Of a stretch of DNA of 64,000 nt, positions 1-8,985 are shown one piece after another (the first letter of the stretch is position 1; every line of letters begins with the position of its first letter). This DNA is from an uncultured Stomatobaculum sp. (GTDB lineage: Bacteria > Bacillota > Clostridia > Lachnospirales > Lachnospiraceae). The stretch lies in the NCBI RefSeq assembly GCF_937924975.1, contig NZ_CALEYG010000003.1, positions 38,327-102,326 of the forward strand, written 5' to 3'. Position numbers and translations under genes: made by a program. Below the pieces are notes generated by a model. The model saw only the letters and a program-made list of their open reading frames with translations. It did no database searches and was not told the DNA's origin.

Positions 1-276
1 CTCCTTATGTCGGTGAATCCGGGCTTCGGCGGGCAGAGCTACATTCCCTACTGCACGGATAAAATTCGCAGACTGCGGGCACTCGCAGATCAAAAACATC
101 CGGAACTCTCGATTCAGGTGGACGGTGGCGTGAACCGGAAAACACTCGCGGAAGTGCTCGCTGCGGGAGCCGATGACATTGTCGCGGGATCGGCCGTTTT
201 CGGAGGAAATATCGCGGAAAATGTCGCTTTTTTCCTGGATGCGTTCCGACAGGCGGAGGCAAAAGAAAAGGCATGA
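1..276 (+). CDS. rpe: Ribulose-phosphate 3-epimerase, C-terminal part
   Basis: This is the 3' end of a gene that begins before the window. The frame is open from base 1 and encodes 91 residues. The family signature MSVNPGFGGQ follows two leucines at the left edge. Further on are the VDGGVN and GADDIVAGSAVF segments that form the last phosphate-binding strands of this TIM barrel. The enzyme interconverts ribulose 5-phosphate and xylulose 5-phosphate in the pentose phosphate pathway. The stop codon overlaps the start of the next gene in an ATGA, so the two are translationally coupled. The apparent ATG at base 7 is the internal Met of the signature, not a start. Confidence 0.95.
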   Translation, partial: LLMSVNPGFGGQSYIPYCTDKIRRLRALADQKHPELSIQVDGGVNRKTLAEVLAAGADDIVAGSAVFGGNIAENVAFFLDAFRQAEAKEKA

Positions 277-986
277 AACGGGCGCTGTTAATTGCGAGCG
301 GTCATGTGGACAAATATTTCGCGGAGCGGGTCATAAGTGCTCTGCAGGAAATCGAAAATCCGCTTATGTTTGCGGCAGCCGACGGCGGCCTCAGAACCTT
401 TGACCTGCTCGATTTACGACCTGCACTTTTGGTCGGGGATTTCGATACAGTTGAGGCAGAGATTCTCGCGCGTTATATCAATCACCCGGACATAGAAGTG
501 CAGCGCCATAATCCGGTCAAGGACGATTCGGATTTGGCGCTTGCAATCGGCACACTCGCGGAGAAAGGATGCACGGAAATTTATGTGCTCGGCGCACTCG
601 GCGGCAGGGCAGATCACAGCCTTGCCAATATGCGTCTCTGCTATGCCTACAAAAAAAGAGGCGTGTCGCTGTACTTGCTGGATGAGCAGAACCGCATCCG
701 CTGCGTTTTGGCAGCCGAACGGCATTTTTCACTTCGGCGGGACAGGCAGTGGGGAAAGTATCTCGGCTTTTTCCCGATCGGCGGAACCGTGGAAATCAAG
801 AAACTGAGAGGCGTGCGCTATCCGCTCACTGACTTTTCGCTGAGCGATGCAACAGCGCCGACGCTGACCGTGAGCAATGAAATCAGTGCCGACAGTGCGG
901 AACTGGAACTCTCGGGAGACCCTGCGGCGGGACTCCTCCTGATTGAGAGTTGTGACAGAGAGGAGTCTAAATGGATCAGGTCGTAA
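273..986 (+). CDS. thiN: Thiamine pyrophosphokinase
   Basis: This 237-residue protein transfers pyrophosphate from ATP to thiamine, giving the cofactor thiamine diphosphate. The family motifs are in order: ADGG (residues 36-39), GDFDT (55-59), KDDSDLALA (83-91) and GALGGRADHSLAN (107-119). These carry the acidic Mg-ATP site and the thiamine-binding loop. The C-terminal half matches the beta-rich thiamine-binding domain. Its start lies in the ATGA overlap with rpe, and it overlaps the next gene by 16 bases. An rpe-thiN pair is a common Firmicutes arrangement. The product should be cytosolic. Confidence 0.93.
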   Translation: MKRALLIASGHVDKYFAERVISALQEIENPLMFAAADGGLRTFDLLDLRPALLVGDFDTVEAEILARYINHPDIEVQRHNPVKDDSDLALAIGTLAEKGCTEIYVLGALGGRADHSLANMRLCYAYKKRGVSLYLLDEQNRIRCVLAAERHFSLRRDRQWGKYLGFFPIGGTVEIKKLRGVRYPLTDFSLSDATAPTLTVSNEISADSAELELSGDPAAGLLLIESCDREESKWIRS

Positions 987-1471
987 ACTGGTTTGCGACA
1001 ACCGTAGGAAGCAGAATATCGGCGGAGGCCGTCACCTTTATCGTTTCCCTTTTGCCCATACTGGAATGCAGAGGCGGATTATTGCTGGCGTCTATCCTCA
1101 AGGTAAACCTGCTGAAGGCAATACCACTGGTCATTGTCGGGAACATACTCCCAATTCCGTTCGTGCTGCTTTTTATGCGTCGTATTCTGAATTTTATGCG
1201 CCGTTTTTCGATGACGCGCCCCTTTGTCGAGTGGCTCGAAAAGCGCGCCAAAAATAAGTCGGCAGGTTTAAAGCGCGGTGAGTTCTGGGGGCTTTTGCTC
1301 TTTGTCGGAATACCGCTGCCCGGAACCGGTGGTTGGACAGGCGCCCTGGTCGCCAGTTTAATGGAGATGGACTTTAAAAAAGCGATGCTCGCAATTTCGC
1401 TCGGCGTATTGCTTGCGACCTTTATTATGGCAATTGTCTCTTACGGTCTGTTGGGTATTTTGTTTCACTGA
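971..1471 (+). CDS. Small multidrug export family membrane protein (COG2426 type)
   Basis: The 166-residue product is hydrophobic, with about four membrane segments. It carries the conserved GIPLPGTGGWTGALVA stretch and an early ILECRGG motif, both typical of the family named putative small multi-drug export protein (PF06695). The name is historical and the substrate is unknown. A basic loop (MRRILNFMRR) lies between the second and third membrane segments. The gene starts inside the end of thiN and is the last gene of this operon, since a strong hairpin terminator follows the stop. Confidence 0.8.
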   Translation: MDQVVNWFATTVGSRISAEAVTFIVSLLPILECRGGLLLASILKVNLLKAIPLVIVGNILPIPFVLLFMRRILNFMRRFSMTRPFVEWLEKRAKNKSAGLKRGEFWGLLLFVGIPLPGTGGWTGALVASLMEMDFKKAMLAISLGVLLATFIMAIVSYGLLGILFH

Positions 1472-1478
1472 GAGACAG

Positions 1479-1521
1479 AGACAAGCGGGGTCAGTGCCCC
1501 TGCTTGTCTTGTTTTCGTTTT
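1479..1521 (+). terminator. Rho-independent terminator
   Basis: GACAAGC-GGGG pairs with CCCC-T-GCTTGTC around a six-base loop and is followed by a T-rich run. It closes the rpe-thiN operon. Its descending arm overlaps the -35 box of the serS promoter. Confidence 0.85.
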
Positions 1522-1532
1522 CGGTGTATAAT
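1504..1532 (+). promoter_or_regulatory. Sigma-A promoter of serS
   Basis: TTGTCT and TATAAT are separated by exactly 17 bases, about 48 bases before the serS start codon. The -35 box lies within the preceding terminator stem. Confidence 0.65.
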
Positions 1533-1579
1533 CGGTTAAATCTTTTTTGCGGGCGGACAAGCGCTTAGGAGGAGTAGGA

Positions 1580-2863
1580 ATGATTGATATTCGGTTTCTG
1601 AGGGAAAACCCGGAGGCGGTGAAGGAGAATATTCGGAAGAAGTTTCAGGAGCAGAAGCTCCCGCTGGTGGACGAAGTCATTGCGCTCGATGAGGAGAGCC
1701 GCAAGACCCAGGCGGAGGCCGATCAGCTTCGCAGCGACCGGAATAAAATCTCAAAGAGCATCGGCGCTCTGATGGGACAGGGCAAGAAGGACGAGGCCGA
1801 GAAGGCGAAAGAAGAAGTCGCAAAGATTAACGAGCGCCTCGCGGCACTCGAGCCGAGAGAGGCGGAAATCACGGCCAGAATCCGGGAGATTATGCTGACC
1901 ATCCCGCAGATCATGGATCCGTCGGTTCCGATCGGCAAAGACGATTCCTGCAATGTCGAAATTCAGCGCTACGGCGAGCCGGTGGTGCCGGATTTTGAGA
2001 TTCCCTACCACACGGATATCATGGAGCGCCTGCACGGCATTGACTTAGAGGCAGCCGGCAAAGTCGCGGGCAACGGCTTCTACTACCTGCTCGGCGACAT
2101 TGCGAGACTGCACTCGGCGGTGCTGAGCTACGCGCGCGACTTTATGATTGACCGCGGCTTCACCTATGTGATTCCGCCCTACATGATCCACTCCGATGTC
2201 GTGACCGGCGTGATGAGCTTCCCCGAGATGGACGCGATGATGTATAAAATCGAGGGCGAGGATCTCTATCTGATCGGCACGAGCGAGCACTCGATGATCG
2301 GGCGCTTTATTGACAGCGTGAACGACGAGGCAAAGCTCCCCTACACGCTGACTTCCTATTCCCCCTGTTTCCGCAAGGAGAAGGGCGCACACGGCATCGA
2401 AGAGCGCGGTGTGTACCGCATTCACCAGTTCGAGAAGCAGGAGATGATTGTCATCTGCAAGCCGGAAGAGTCGATGGACTGGTATAACAAGCTCTGGCAG
2501 AACACCGTGGATTTCTTCCGCAGCCTCGATATTCCGGTCAGAACGCTCGAGTGCTGCTCCGGCGATCTTGCGGATCTCAAGGTCAAGAGCTGTGACGTGG
2601 AGGCTTGGAGCCCGCGCCAGAAGAAGTATTTTGAGGTGGGCAGCTGCTCGAACCTCGGCGATGCGCAGGCGCGCCGCCTCCGCATCCGCGTGAAGGGCGC
2701 GGACGGCAAGAAATACCTCGCCCACACCTTGAATAACACCTGCGTCGCACCGCCGCGCATGCTGATTGCATTCCTCGAGAACAATTTGCAGGCGGACGGA
2801 TCGGTCCGTATTCCTGAAGCACTTCGTCCCTACATGGGTGGCAAGTCTGAACTGAGAGCCTGA
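1580..2863 (+). CDS. serS: Seryl-tRNA synthetase
   Basis: Cytosolic class II synthetase that charges tRNA-Ser. The start chosen is the ATG at 1580 behind AGGAGGAG; the frame is open further upstream but that ATG has no such site. The 427 residues begin with MIDIRFLRENP and a long charged helical hairpin (about residues 30-100), the tRNA-binding arm. Class II motif 2 is seen as FRKEKGAHGIEERG and the motif 3 arginine in APPRMLIAFLENN. Motif 3 differs from the usual bacterial NGSGLAVGR wording (see findings). Length is normal. guaB follows 13 bases downstream. Confidence 0.96.
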   Translation: MIDIRFLRENPEAVKENIRKKFQEQKLPLVDEVIALDEESRKTQAEADQLRSDRNKISKSIGALMGQGKKDEAEKAKEEVAKINERLAALEPREAEITARIREIMLTIPQIMDPSVPIGKDDSCNVEIQRYGEPVVPDFEIPYHTDIMERLHGIDLEAAGKVAGNGFYYLLGDIARLHSAVLSYARDFMIDRGFTYVIPPYMIHSDVVTGVMSFPEMDAMMYKIEGEDLYLIGTSEHSMIGRFIDSVNDEAKLPYTLTSYSPCFRKEKGAHGIEERGVYRIHQFEKQEMIVICKPEESMDWYNKLWQNTVDFFRSLDIPVRTLECCSGDLADLKVKSCDVEAWSPRQKKYFEVGSCSNLGDAQARRLRIRVKGADGKKYLAHTLNNTCVAPPRMLIAFLENNLQADGSVRIPEALRPYMGGKSELRA

Positions 2864-2876
2864 AAGGAGTAAAGAG

Positions 2877-4382
2877 ATGGCATACTATTTTGAGGAACCG
2901 TCGAGAACATTCGGAGAGTACCTTCTGGTTCCGGGATACAGCTCCGCACAGTGTGTTCCGACCGCTGTGAGCCTGAAAACGCCGCTGGTGCGTTTCCGGA
3001 AGGGCGAGGAGCAGTGCCCGGTTGAGATGAATATTCCGATGGTCTCCGCCATCATGCAGTCGGTTTCCGGCGATAAGCTTGCGATTGCGCTCGCAAAGCA
3101 GGGCGGCGTCTCCTTTATTTACGGCTCCCAGAGCGTCGAGGATGAGGCGGACATGGTGCGCCGCGTCAAGCAGTACAAGAAGGGCTTTGTGACCTCGGAT
3201 TCGAACCTGCCGCCGACCGCAACCTTGGCGGACGTGCTTGAGCTGAAGAATGAGACCGGTCACTCGACGGTCGCCATCACGGATGACGGCACGGCGCACG
3301 GCAAGCTCCTCGGTATTGTCGCGAGCCGCGACTACCGCTTGTCTCGTATGCCGATGGATCTCAGCGTCAAAGAGTTCATGACCCCGCTGGAGCGTCTCAT
3401 CACGGCGCCGGCGAGCACAAATCTCCACGACTGCAATGACATTATCTGGGACAACAAGATTAACTCCCTGCCCCTTGTCGACGACGAGGGCAGACTTCAG
3501 TACATGGTGTTCCGCAAGGACTACGACAGCCACAAGGAGAATGTGAACGAGCTTCTCGACGAGAACAAGTCCTATGTGGTCGGTGCGGGCATCAACACGC
3601 GCGATTATGAGACCCGCGTCCCGGCTCTGGTCGAGGCGGGTGTCGATGTGCTTTGCATCGATTCCTCCGAGGGCTATTCCGAGTGGCAGGAGAGAACCAT
3701 CTCCTGGATTCGCGCGAACTACGGCGACCGCGTCAAGGTCGGCGCGGGCAATGTTGTGGACCGTGAGGGCTTCCTCTTCCTCGCGAAGGCGGGCGCCGAT
3801 TTCGTGAAGATCGGCATCGGCGGCGGTTCCATCTGCATCACCCGCGAGACCAAGGGCATCGGCAGAGGCCAGGCAACGGCAGTCATCGAAGTCGCGAAGG
3901 CGAGAGACGACTACTTCAAGCAGACCGGTATCTATGTTCCGATTTGCTCGGACGGCGGCATTGTCCACGACTACCACATCACGCTGGCACTCGCGATGGG
4001 CGCCGATTTCGTGATGTTGGGTCGCTATTTCGCGCGCTTTGACGAGAGTCCGACCGCAAAACTTCGCATCAACGGCAACTATGTCAAGGAGTACTGGGGC
4101 GAGGGTTCGAACCGCGCGCGGAACTGGCAGCGCTACGACCTCGGCGGCGCACAGAAGCTCTCGTTCGAAGAGGGCGTGGACAGCTATGTTCCCTATGCGG
4201 GCACACTCGCGGAGGGCGTACAGACGACGCTCTACAAAGTGCGCTCGACCATGTGCAACTGTGGTGCGCTTTCCATCGAAGAGCTGCAGGAGAAGGCGAG
4301 ACTGACCGTTGTCTCCTCGACCTCGATTGTCGAGGGAGGCAGCCACGATGTCATTCTCAGGAACAATAACCAGACGAACTGA
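2877..4382 (+). CDS. guaB: Inosine-5'-monophosphate dehydrogenase
   Basis: The 501-residue enzyme oxidises IMP to XMP with NAD, the committed step of guanine nucleotide synthesis. It has the TIM barrel with two CBS domains inserted (about residues 100-220). The catalytic loop reads GGGSICITRE with Cys320, and the mobile flap contains RNWQRYDLGG, whose Arg-Tyr pair serves as catalytic base in this family. The loop sequence and the KGIGRGQATAVI stretch differ from common bacterial GuaB (GPGSICTTR) and resemble the protozoan Tritrichomonas foetus enzyme. RBS AAAGGAGT precedes the ATG. It lies 13 bases after serS, probably on the same transcript. Confidence 0.95.
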   Translation: MAYYFEEPSRTFGEYLLVPGYSSAQCVPTAVSLKTPLVRFRKGEEQCPVEMNIPMVSAIMQSVSGDKLAIALAKQGGVSFIYGSQSVEDEADMVRRVKQYKKGFVTSDSNLPPTATLADVLELKNETGHSTVAITDDGTAHGKLLGIVASRDYRLSRMPMDLSVKEFMTPLERLITAPASTNLHDCNDIIWDNKINSLPLVDDEGRLQYMVFRKDYDSHKENVNELLDENKSYVVGAGINTRDYETRVPALVEAGVDVLCIDSSEGYSEWQERTISWIRANYGDRVKVGAGNVVDREGFLFLAKAGADFVKIGIGGGSICITRETKGIGRGQATAVIEVAKARDDYFKQTGIYVPICSDGGIVHDYHITLALAMGADFVMLGRYFARFDESPTAKLRINGNYVKEYWGEGSNRARNWQRYDLGGAQKLSFEEGVDSYVPYAGTLAEGVQTTLYKVRSTMCNCGALSIEELQEKARLTVVSSTSIVEGGSHDVILRNNNQTN

Positions 4383-4393
4383 CAGGGGGTTCC

Positions 4394-5404
4394 GTGAAAA
4401 AGAAATCCCTCGCCGCGCTCTGCCTTATCGCGGTGCTGCTACTCGGAATTCTTTGGCGCCTGCAGGCAGAGCGAACGAACCGAAAGCCGCTAGAGCGCAG
4501 CGGCTTTCTCTTTGACACCGTGATTGCGGTCTCGCTCTACGACAAGCAGGACGAGACTGTGCTCGACGAGGCTTTTCAGCTGCTCGAGCACTACGAGGAA
4601 GTGTTTTCGCCGACGAAGACCGACAGCGAGCTGTACCGCATGAATCACCGCGGCAGCGGTGTCACAACTTGGAAGGCGAGTCCTGCGATGCTCGACATGG
4701 TAAAGCTCGGACTCCGCTACAGTGAGCTCTCCGACGGCGCCTTTGATGTGACGGTGCTTCCGCTGAGTTCGCTCTGGAACTTTTCGGGCGGCGAGCCCAA
4801 GCTGCCTTCCGAGCCAGAGATTCAGGCGGCACTTGCAAAAGTCGACTATCGACGCGTGCACATCGAGGGAGATGTGATCGACTTCGGCGATGATGTCACG
4901 CAGATTGACTCGGGCTCCACGGCAAAGGGATATATTGCCGACCGCCTGAAGGATTTCCTGGTCGAGAAAGGCGTCAAGAGTGCCATCATCAACCTCGGCG
5001 GCAATGTGCTCTGTATCGGCGAAAAGGCGAAGGGCAAGCCCTTCCAGATTGCCATCCGGAAACCGGAAGAGCACTCGAACGATGTCGTCAAAATTCTGGA
5101 TATCGACGGACTCTCTGTCGTGTCCTCGGGCGTCTATGAGCGCTTTTTCGACATTGACGGCGTCCACTATCACCATATCTTAAATCCGCGCACAGGCTAC
5201 CCCTATCAGAACGGCATTACGTCCGTGACCATTGTGGGGCCGAGCTCAGCGGAGTGCGATGCGCTCTCGACGACGGTTTTTTCGCTGGGGCAGGAGGCCG
5301 GCATGGCGCTGCTCAATCGCACAGAGGGCTATTACGGCTATATGATTCTGGAAGACGGCACCATGCTGACTTCGGAGGGCGCACAGCCCGGTAAGAATCC
5401 GTAG
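4394..5404 (+). CDS. apbE: FAD:protein FMN transferase (ApbE family)
   Basis: The 336-residue protein starts at a GTG behind CAGGGGGT, 11 bases after guaB. One N-terminal membrane segment (about residues 5-22) would anchor it outside the cytoplasmic membrane; I see no convincing lipobox. ApbE enzymes attach FMN from FAD to threonines of flavoproteins such as Rnf and Nqr subunits. Visible family features are SGFLFDTVI near the start, DSGSTAKGYIADRL, the INLGGNVLCIG strand and HHILNPRTGYP, then a late CDALSTTVFSLG. No target flavoprotein is encoded nearby. Confidence 0.9.
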   Translation: MKKKSLAALCLIAVLLLGILWRLQAERTNRKPLERSGFLFDTVIAVSLYDKQDETVLDEAFQLLEHYEEVFSPTKTDSELYRMNHRGSGVTTWKASPAMLDMVKLGLRYSELSDGAFDVTVLPLSSLWNFSGGEPKLPSEPEIQAALAKVDYRRVHIEGDVIDFGDDVTQIDSGSTAKGYIADRLKDFLVEKGVKSAIINLGGNVLCIGEKAKGKPFQIAIRKPEEHSNDVVKILDIDGLSVVSSGVYERFFDIDGVHYHHILNPRTGYPYQNGITSVTIVGPSSAECDALSTTVFSLGQEAGMALLNRTEGYYGYMILEDGTMLTSEGAQPGKNP

Positions 5405-5431
5405 TATTTTGGGAAGGAGTTAAAACGGCCG

Positions 5432-8059
5432 ATGACGATGAAACAGAGACGTTCTCGTAGGAGGATTTTACTCCTTTCCTTTTTTGTGCCGCTTTTTGCG
5501 TTGCTCTGCCTGTTTGTGCAACGCGGCATCTTCCCGTTCGGCGAGGAGAGCTTTCTTCGCACCGACCTCTACCACCAGTACGCGCCCTTTTTCTCCGAAT
5601 TCCAGTACAAGTTACAGCACGGCGGCAGCCTCCTGTACAGCTGGGACATCGGCCTCGGGGTAAACTTCACGGCAATCTACGCCTACTACCTTGCGAGTCC
5701 CCTAAACTGGTTCGTGGTGCTGTTTCCGAAGCGCTATGTGATTGAGTTCGTGACGCTTCTGATTGTGATAAAGACAGCGCTCTCCTCGGTCAGCATGACC
5801 TACTATCTGCTGCGCCACAGCCGCCGGGACGGACTTTTTGCACCGATTTTCGGTATCCTCTATGCCTTTTCGGCCTATATGGCAGCCTATTCCTGGAATG
5901 TCATGTGGCTCGACTGCATCGTGCTGTTCCCGCTGATACTGCTCGGCACGGAGGAAATGGTGCGGGGCGAGAGCTCGATGAAGTACATTCTCTGCCTCGG
6001 TCTGAGTATTCTCTCGAACTACTATATATCCATCATGATCTGCCTGTTCTTGGTTTTTTATGCGGTCTTTCAGGCAGTCACGGCGGAACTCGGCCCGGCG
6101 GAAACCGGAAAGGCAGCGCTTCGCTTTGCAATCGCCTCGCTGATCGCGGCGGGGCTCGCGGCGGTGGTGCTCCTGCCGGAGATTTTTGCGCTGCGTTTAA
6201 CGGCCTCGGGCGAGATGAACTTCCCGAAGACCTTTGAGAGTTACTTCTCGATTGTCGACATGATGGCGCGTCAGCTCCCGTTTGTGGAGTGCGAGATCGG
6301 CCTTGACCACTGGCCGAACATTTACTGCGGTATTTTCACGCTACAGCTTTTGCTCCTGTACTTTACAAGCCGCGAAGTGCCGATTAAGCAGCGCGTGGGT
6401 TATGCGCTGTTCCTGCTCTTTTTCTTTGCGAGTTTTTCGGTCAATGTGCTGAACTACATCTGGCACGGCTTCCACTACCCGAATTCGCTCCCTGCGAGAC
6501 AGAGCTTTATCTTTTGTTTCCTCGTGCTCTATCTCTCGTTTCAGGCCCTGGAGCACTTTCCGCGTTTTTCGCCGCGCGAAATTTTCCTGAGTTTTGCGGC
6601 AGTGGTGCTCTTTATTCTGTTTGCCGAAAAACTGGTCACGGAAGAACATTTTCATTTCTGGGTCTTTTATCTCGCGTTTCTGCTCGCGGCGCTCTACGGG
6701 CTCATTTTCCGCTCCTATGCGACGGGACAGTTTGCGAGGGAGTACTATTTTTGCATATTGCTCCTTCTGGTCACGCTGGAGTCGACGCTGAATCTCGCCT
6801 ATACGAGCATACCGACGACGAGCCGCACCGAATATACTGCGGACAATGCGGATATTCAGCTGCTGAAAAAATCGGTTCCCGAGACGCCGTTTGTGCGCTT
6901 CAAAAAGTACGAGCGGAAGAGTAAGGACGACGGCGCTTTCTTGAACTTCCACTCGGTCTCACTCTTTAGCTCGACCGCCGATAAGTCGCTCACGGACTTC
7001 CTGCGCTCGGTCGGCTGCGAGGCGTCGGTCAACGCCTATTCGATCACCGGTTCCACGCCGCTCGTCGATGCGCTGCTGGATGTCGGGTACGGCTTTGTCT
7101 CGGACGAAACGTACGATAAGAGCCAAGAAGAGGCAGGGCGCTCCGGCTCAACTGTGCTCGTCAAAAACCCTGACACGCTGCCGCTCGGGTTTGTGGCAGA
7201 GCACGACTTCACGGACAGTTGGAGCCGCACCTTTGAGAATCCCGCCGATGTGCAGAACGATCTCTGCAACCTGTTCAATACGTCGCCTGTGCTGATTGCG
7301 TACGACACCAAGCCGAACGGCAGTCAGGAGAGCATGACAGTGGAGCAGGACGGCCTCTACTTTGCCTTTGCGACCAATGCGAAGGCAAATAAGATCAAGT
7401 TTTCGTCGGACGACAAAGACAAGACCTTCGACAATCTGAAACGCCGCTATCTGATGGAACTCGGTTACCGGAAGGCGGGCGAAATTCTGAACTTTTCGGA
7501 GATTTCCGACGATAAGCCCGAGCCCTCGGTCGTCGTGTACCGCTTTGATTTCGACGCACTGAAAGAACTCCGACAGGCCATGCTGAAGCACGGGATGCAG
7601 ATAGACAGTTATACGGACAACACAATCAACGCAGAGGTCGAGGCGGAGGGGCCGTCCCTGCTCTTTACGAGCATCCCCTATGACAAGGGCTGGACAGTCT
7701 ATGTGGACAGGAAGCCGGTCAAGACCGAGAAGGCCATGGATGCCTTTCTCGCGTTCCGCGTCCCGAGCGGACAGCACCACATTCATTTCCGATATTTCCC
7801 GGAGGGGCTGAAACTCGGTGCCTTTGTGAGTTTCCTGTCGCTCCTGGCGCTCGTCTTCTTCCGGCGCTTTGAAAAGAACTATGAACAGCGCTTCCAGCGG
7901 CGCGTCACAAAGCGCTATGAGGCGCTCTATCAGGAGATGCAGGAGGCTTCCCTCCGGATGCGCGCCGAGAGCCTTGCGGCACAGCAGGCAGACGCAGCGC
8001 AGCAGACAGACGCAGCCGCAGAAGACGGCGTACAGCTCGTAAATTTTGAGGAGCTCTGA
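5432..8059 (+). CDS. YfhO family polytopic membrane protein
   Basis: At 875 residues, this protein has a dozen or more hydrophobic helices in its first 460 residues, then a soluble extracytoplasmic-type domain, one late membrane helix (LGAFVSFLSLLALVFF) and an Ala/Gln-rich cytoplasmic tail. The early FLRTDLYHQYAPFF, with an acidic Asp in the first loop, fits GT-C-fold enzymes. YfhO proteins of Bacillus and Listeria glycosylate lipoteichoic acid; the same role here is an inference. RBS GGAAGGAG lies 13 bases before the ATG; a second ATG two codons on is also possible. A terminator follows. Confidence 0.85.
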   Translation: MTMKQRRSRRRILLLSFFVPLFALLCLFVQRGIFPFGEESFLRTDLYHQYAPFFSEFQYKLQHGGSLLYSWDIGLGVNFTAIYAYYLASPLNWFVVLFPKRYVIEFVTLLIVIKTALSSVSMTYYLLRHSRRDGLFAPIFGILYAFSAYMAAYSWNVMWLDCIVLFPLILLGTEEMVRGESSMKYILCLGLSILSNYYISIMICLFLVFYAVFQAVTAELGPAETGKAALRFAIASLIAAGLAAVVLLPEIFALRLTASGEMNFPKTFESYFSIVDMMARQLPFVECEIGLDHWPNIYCGIFTLQLLLLYFTSREVPIKQRVGYALFLLFFFASFSVNVLNYIWHGFHYPNSLPARQSFIFCFLVLYLSFQALEHFPRFSPREIFLSFAAVVLFILFAEKLVTEEHFHFWVFYLAFLLAALYGLIFRSYATGQFAREYYFCILLLLVTLESTLNLAYTSIPTTSRTEYTADNADIQLLKKSVPETPFVRFKKYERKSKDDGAFLNFHSVSLFSSTADKSLTDFLRSVGCEASVNAYSITGSTPLVDALLDVGYGFVSDETYDKSQEEAGRSGSTVLVKNPDTLPLGFVAEHDFTDSWSRTFENPADVQNDLCNLFNTSPVLIAYDTKPNGSQESMTVEQDGLYFAFATNAKANKIKFSSDDKDKTFDNLKRRYLMELGYRKAGEILNFSEISDDKPEPSVVVYRFDFDALKELRQAMLKHGMQIDSYTDNTINAEVEAEGPSLLFTSIPYDKGWTVYVDRKPVKTEKAMDAFLAFRVPSGQHHIHFRYFPEGLKLGAFVSFLSLLALVFFRRFEKNYEQRFQRRVTKRYEALYQEMQEASLRMRAESLAAQQADAAQQTDAAAEDGVQLVNFEEL

Positions 8060-8090
8060 GAATTGCAGCCAAGAAACGATACACAGGAAA

Positions 8091-8129
8091 GAACAAGGTT
8101 TGCCTTCCCGGCAGACCTTGTTTTTTTTT
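8091..8129 (+). terminator. Rho-independent terminator (copy 1 of a repeated hairpin)
   Basis: AACAAGGTTTGCC and GGCAGACCTTGTT form the stem, followed by nine or more T. Nearly the same hairpin recurs at 8937-8978, on the other side of the next gene. Confidence 0.9.
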
Positions 8130-8283
8130 CGCGTTTTTATTTTTGCAAATAATTGTAGTCGTAAGTCTTTTTTTTTTTTTGAGTTATGTTACATTTGTTT
8201 CCGACGGCCTGCTTTATGAGAAAATAGAAGTTCTCGGCAGCCGGACACAAATCATAACACTTTGACTTGAAGGGAGAAACAGT

Positions 8284-8859
8284 ATGAAGAAGAGACTTAT
8301 GACAGCGGCGGCAGCAGTTTGCGGCACAGTGATGATGGCAATGCCGGTTCTTGCGGCAAATGCAGGCTGGCAACGGGACAACCGCGGCTGGTGGTATCGG
8401 TATGCGGACGGGGGCTATGCAAAGTCTGCCTGGGTTTCCGACAACGGGAACTGGTACCGCATGGACGAGAACGGCTACATGCAGACCGGCTGGGTCAATG
8501 TGAACGGAGACTGGTATTATCTGGATGCTTCCGGCAGTATGCAGACCGGCGAGGTTGAGGTTGGCGGAAATCGATTTATGCTCTCAGACCAGCATGACGG
8601 CAGATATGGTCGTATGCTTCGGAATGGGGAGGTTTATAAAGGACAAGCAATAAGTGCCTGGACAGAAGGCTCCGGACACCCGGAAGGGGCGTTAAAGGAA
8701 GACGAACGTAGAACTAGTGTAATTCAGGAGAGCAGAGGCGATCTGGATGCAGACGACACAATTAAGGCATTACAGGAGCAAGATCTTGAGAACGCAAAGC
8801 GGGAATGGGCATCCCCAGAGTTTCAGCAGTATTTTAAGTCGTATCATGCAAATGACTGA
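8284..8859 (+). CDS. Secreted protein with choline-binding-type cell-wall repeats
   Basis: This 191-residue protein has a clear signal peptide (MKKRLMTAAAA... ending VLAANA). Residues 28-100 hold about four wall-binding repeats of the tryptophan/tyrosine type: GWWYRYADGGYAKSAW, GNWYRMDENGYMQTGW and GDWYYLDASGSMQTGE. Such repeats dock proteins to choline or teichoic acid of the envelope. The C-terminal 90 residues are unlike the repeats, are acidic and charged, and resemble no family I know; their DNA is less GC-rich than the neighbours. RBS GAAGGGAG. It is a monocistronic unit between two near-identical terminators. No enzymatic domain is visible. Confidence 0.75.
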   Translation: MKKRLMTAAAAVCGTVMMAMPVLAANAGWQRDNRGWWYRYADGGYAKSAWVSDNGNWYRMDENGYMQTGWVNVNGDWYYLDASGSMQTGEVEVGGNRFMLSDQHDGRYGRMLRNGEVYKGQAISAWTEGSGHPEGALKEDERRTSVIQESRGDLDADDTIKALQEQDLENAKREWASPEFQQYFKSYHAND

Positions 8860-8936
8860 GTTGAATGGATTTTCGAAGCCCCAATTTTGACGCAGGGTTC
8901 TGAAGATGTCAGAAGCCTTTCTGTGATTCGATAAGC

Positions 8937-8978
8937 AAAAAACAAGGTCTGCCCTTCTCGGCAGACCTTGTTTTTTTG
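8937..8978. terminator. Bidirectional terminator (copy 2 of a repeated hairpin)
   Basis: AACAAGGTCTGCC pairs with GGCAGACCTTGTT. It has a T run on the + strand and an A run on its left, so it can serve both the wall-repeat gene and the convergent regulator gene. Confidence 0.85.
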
Positions 8979-8985
8979 CGCGATT

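Noticed and set aside
2583..4346. 587-codon minus-strand frame opposite serS/guaB
   Set aside because: Codon-bias shadow of two clear plus-strand genes; no recognisable domain and Ala/Arg-rich composition.
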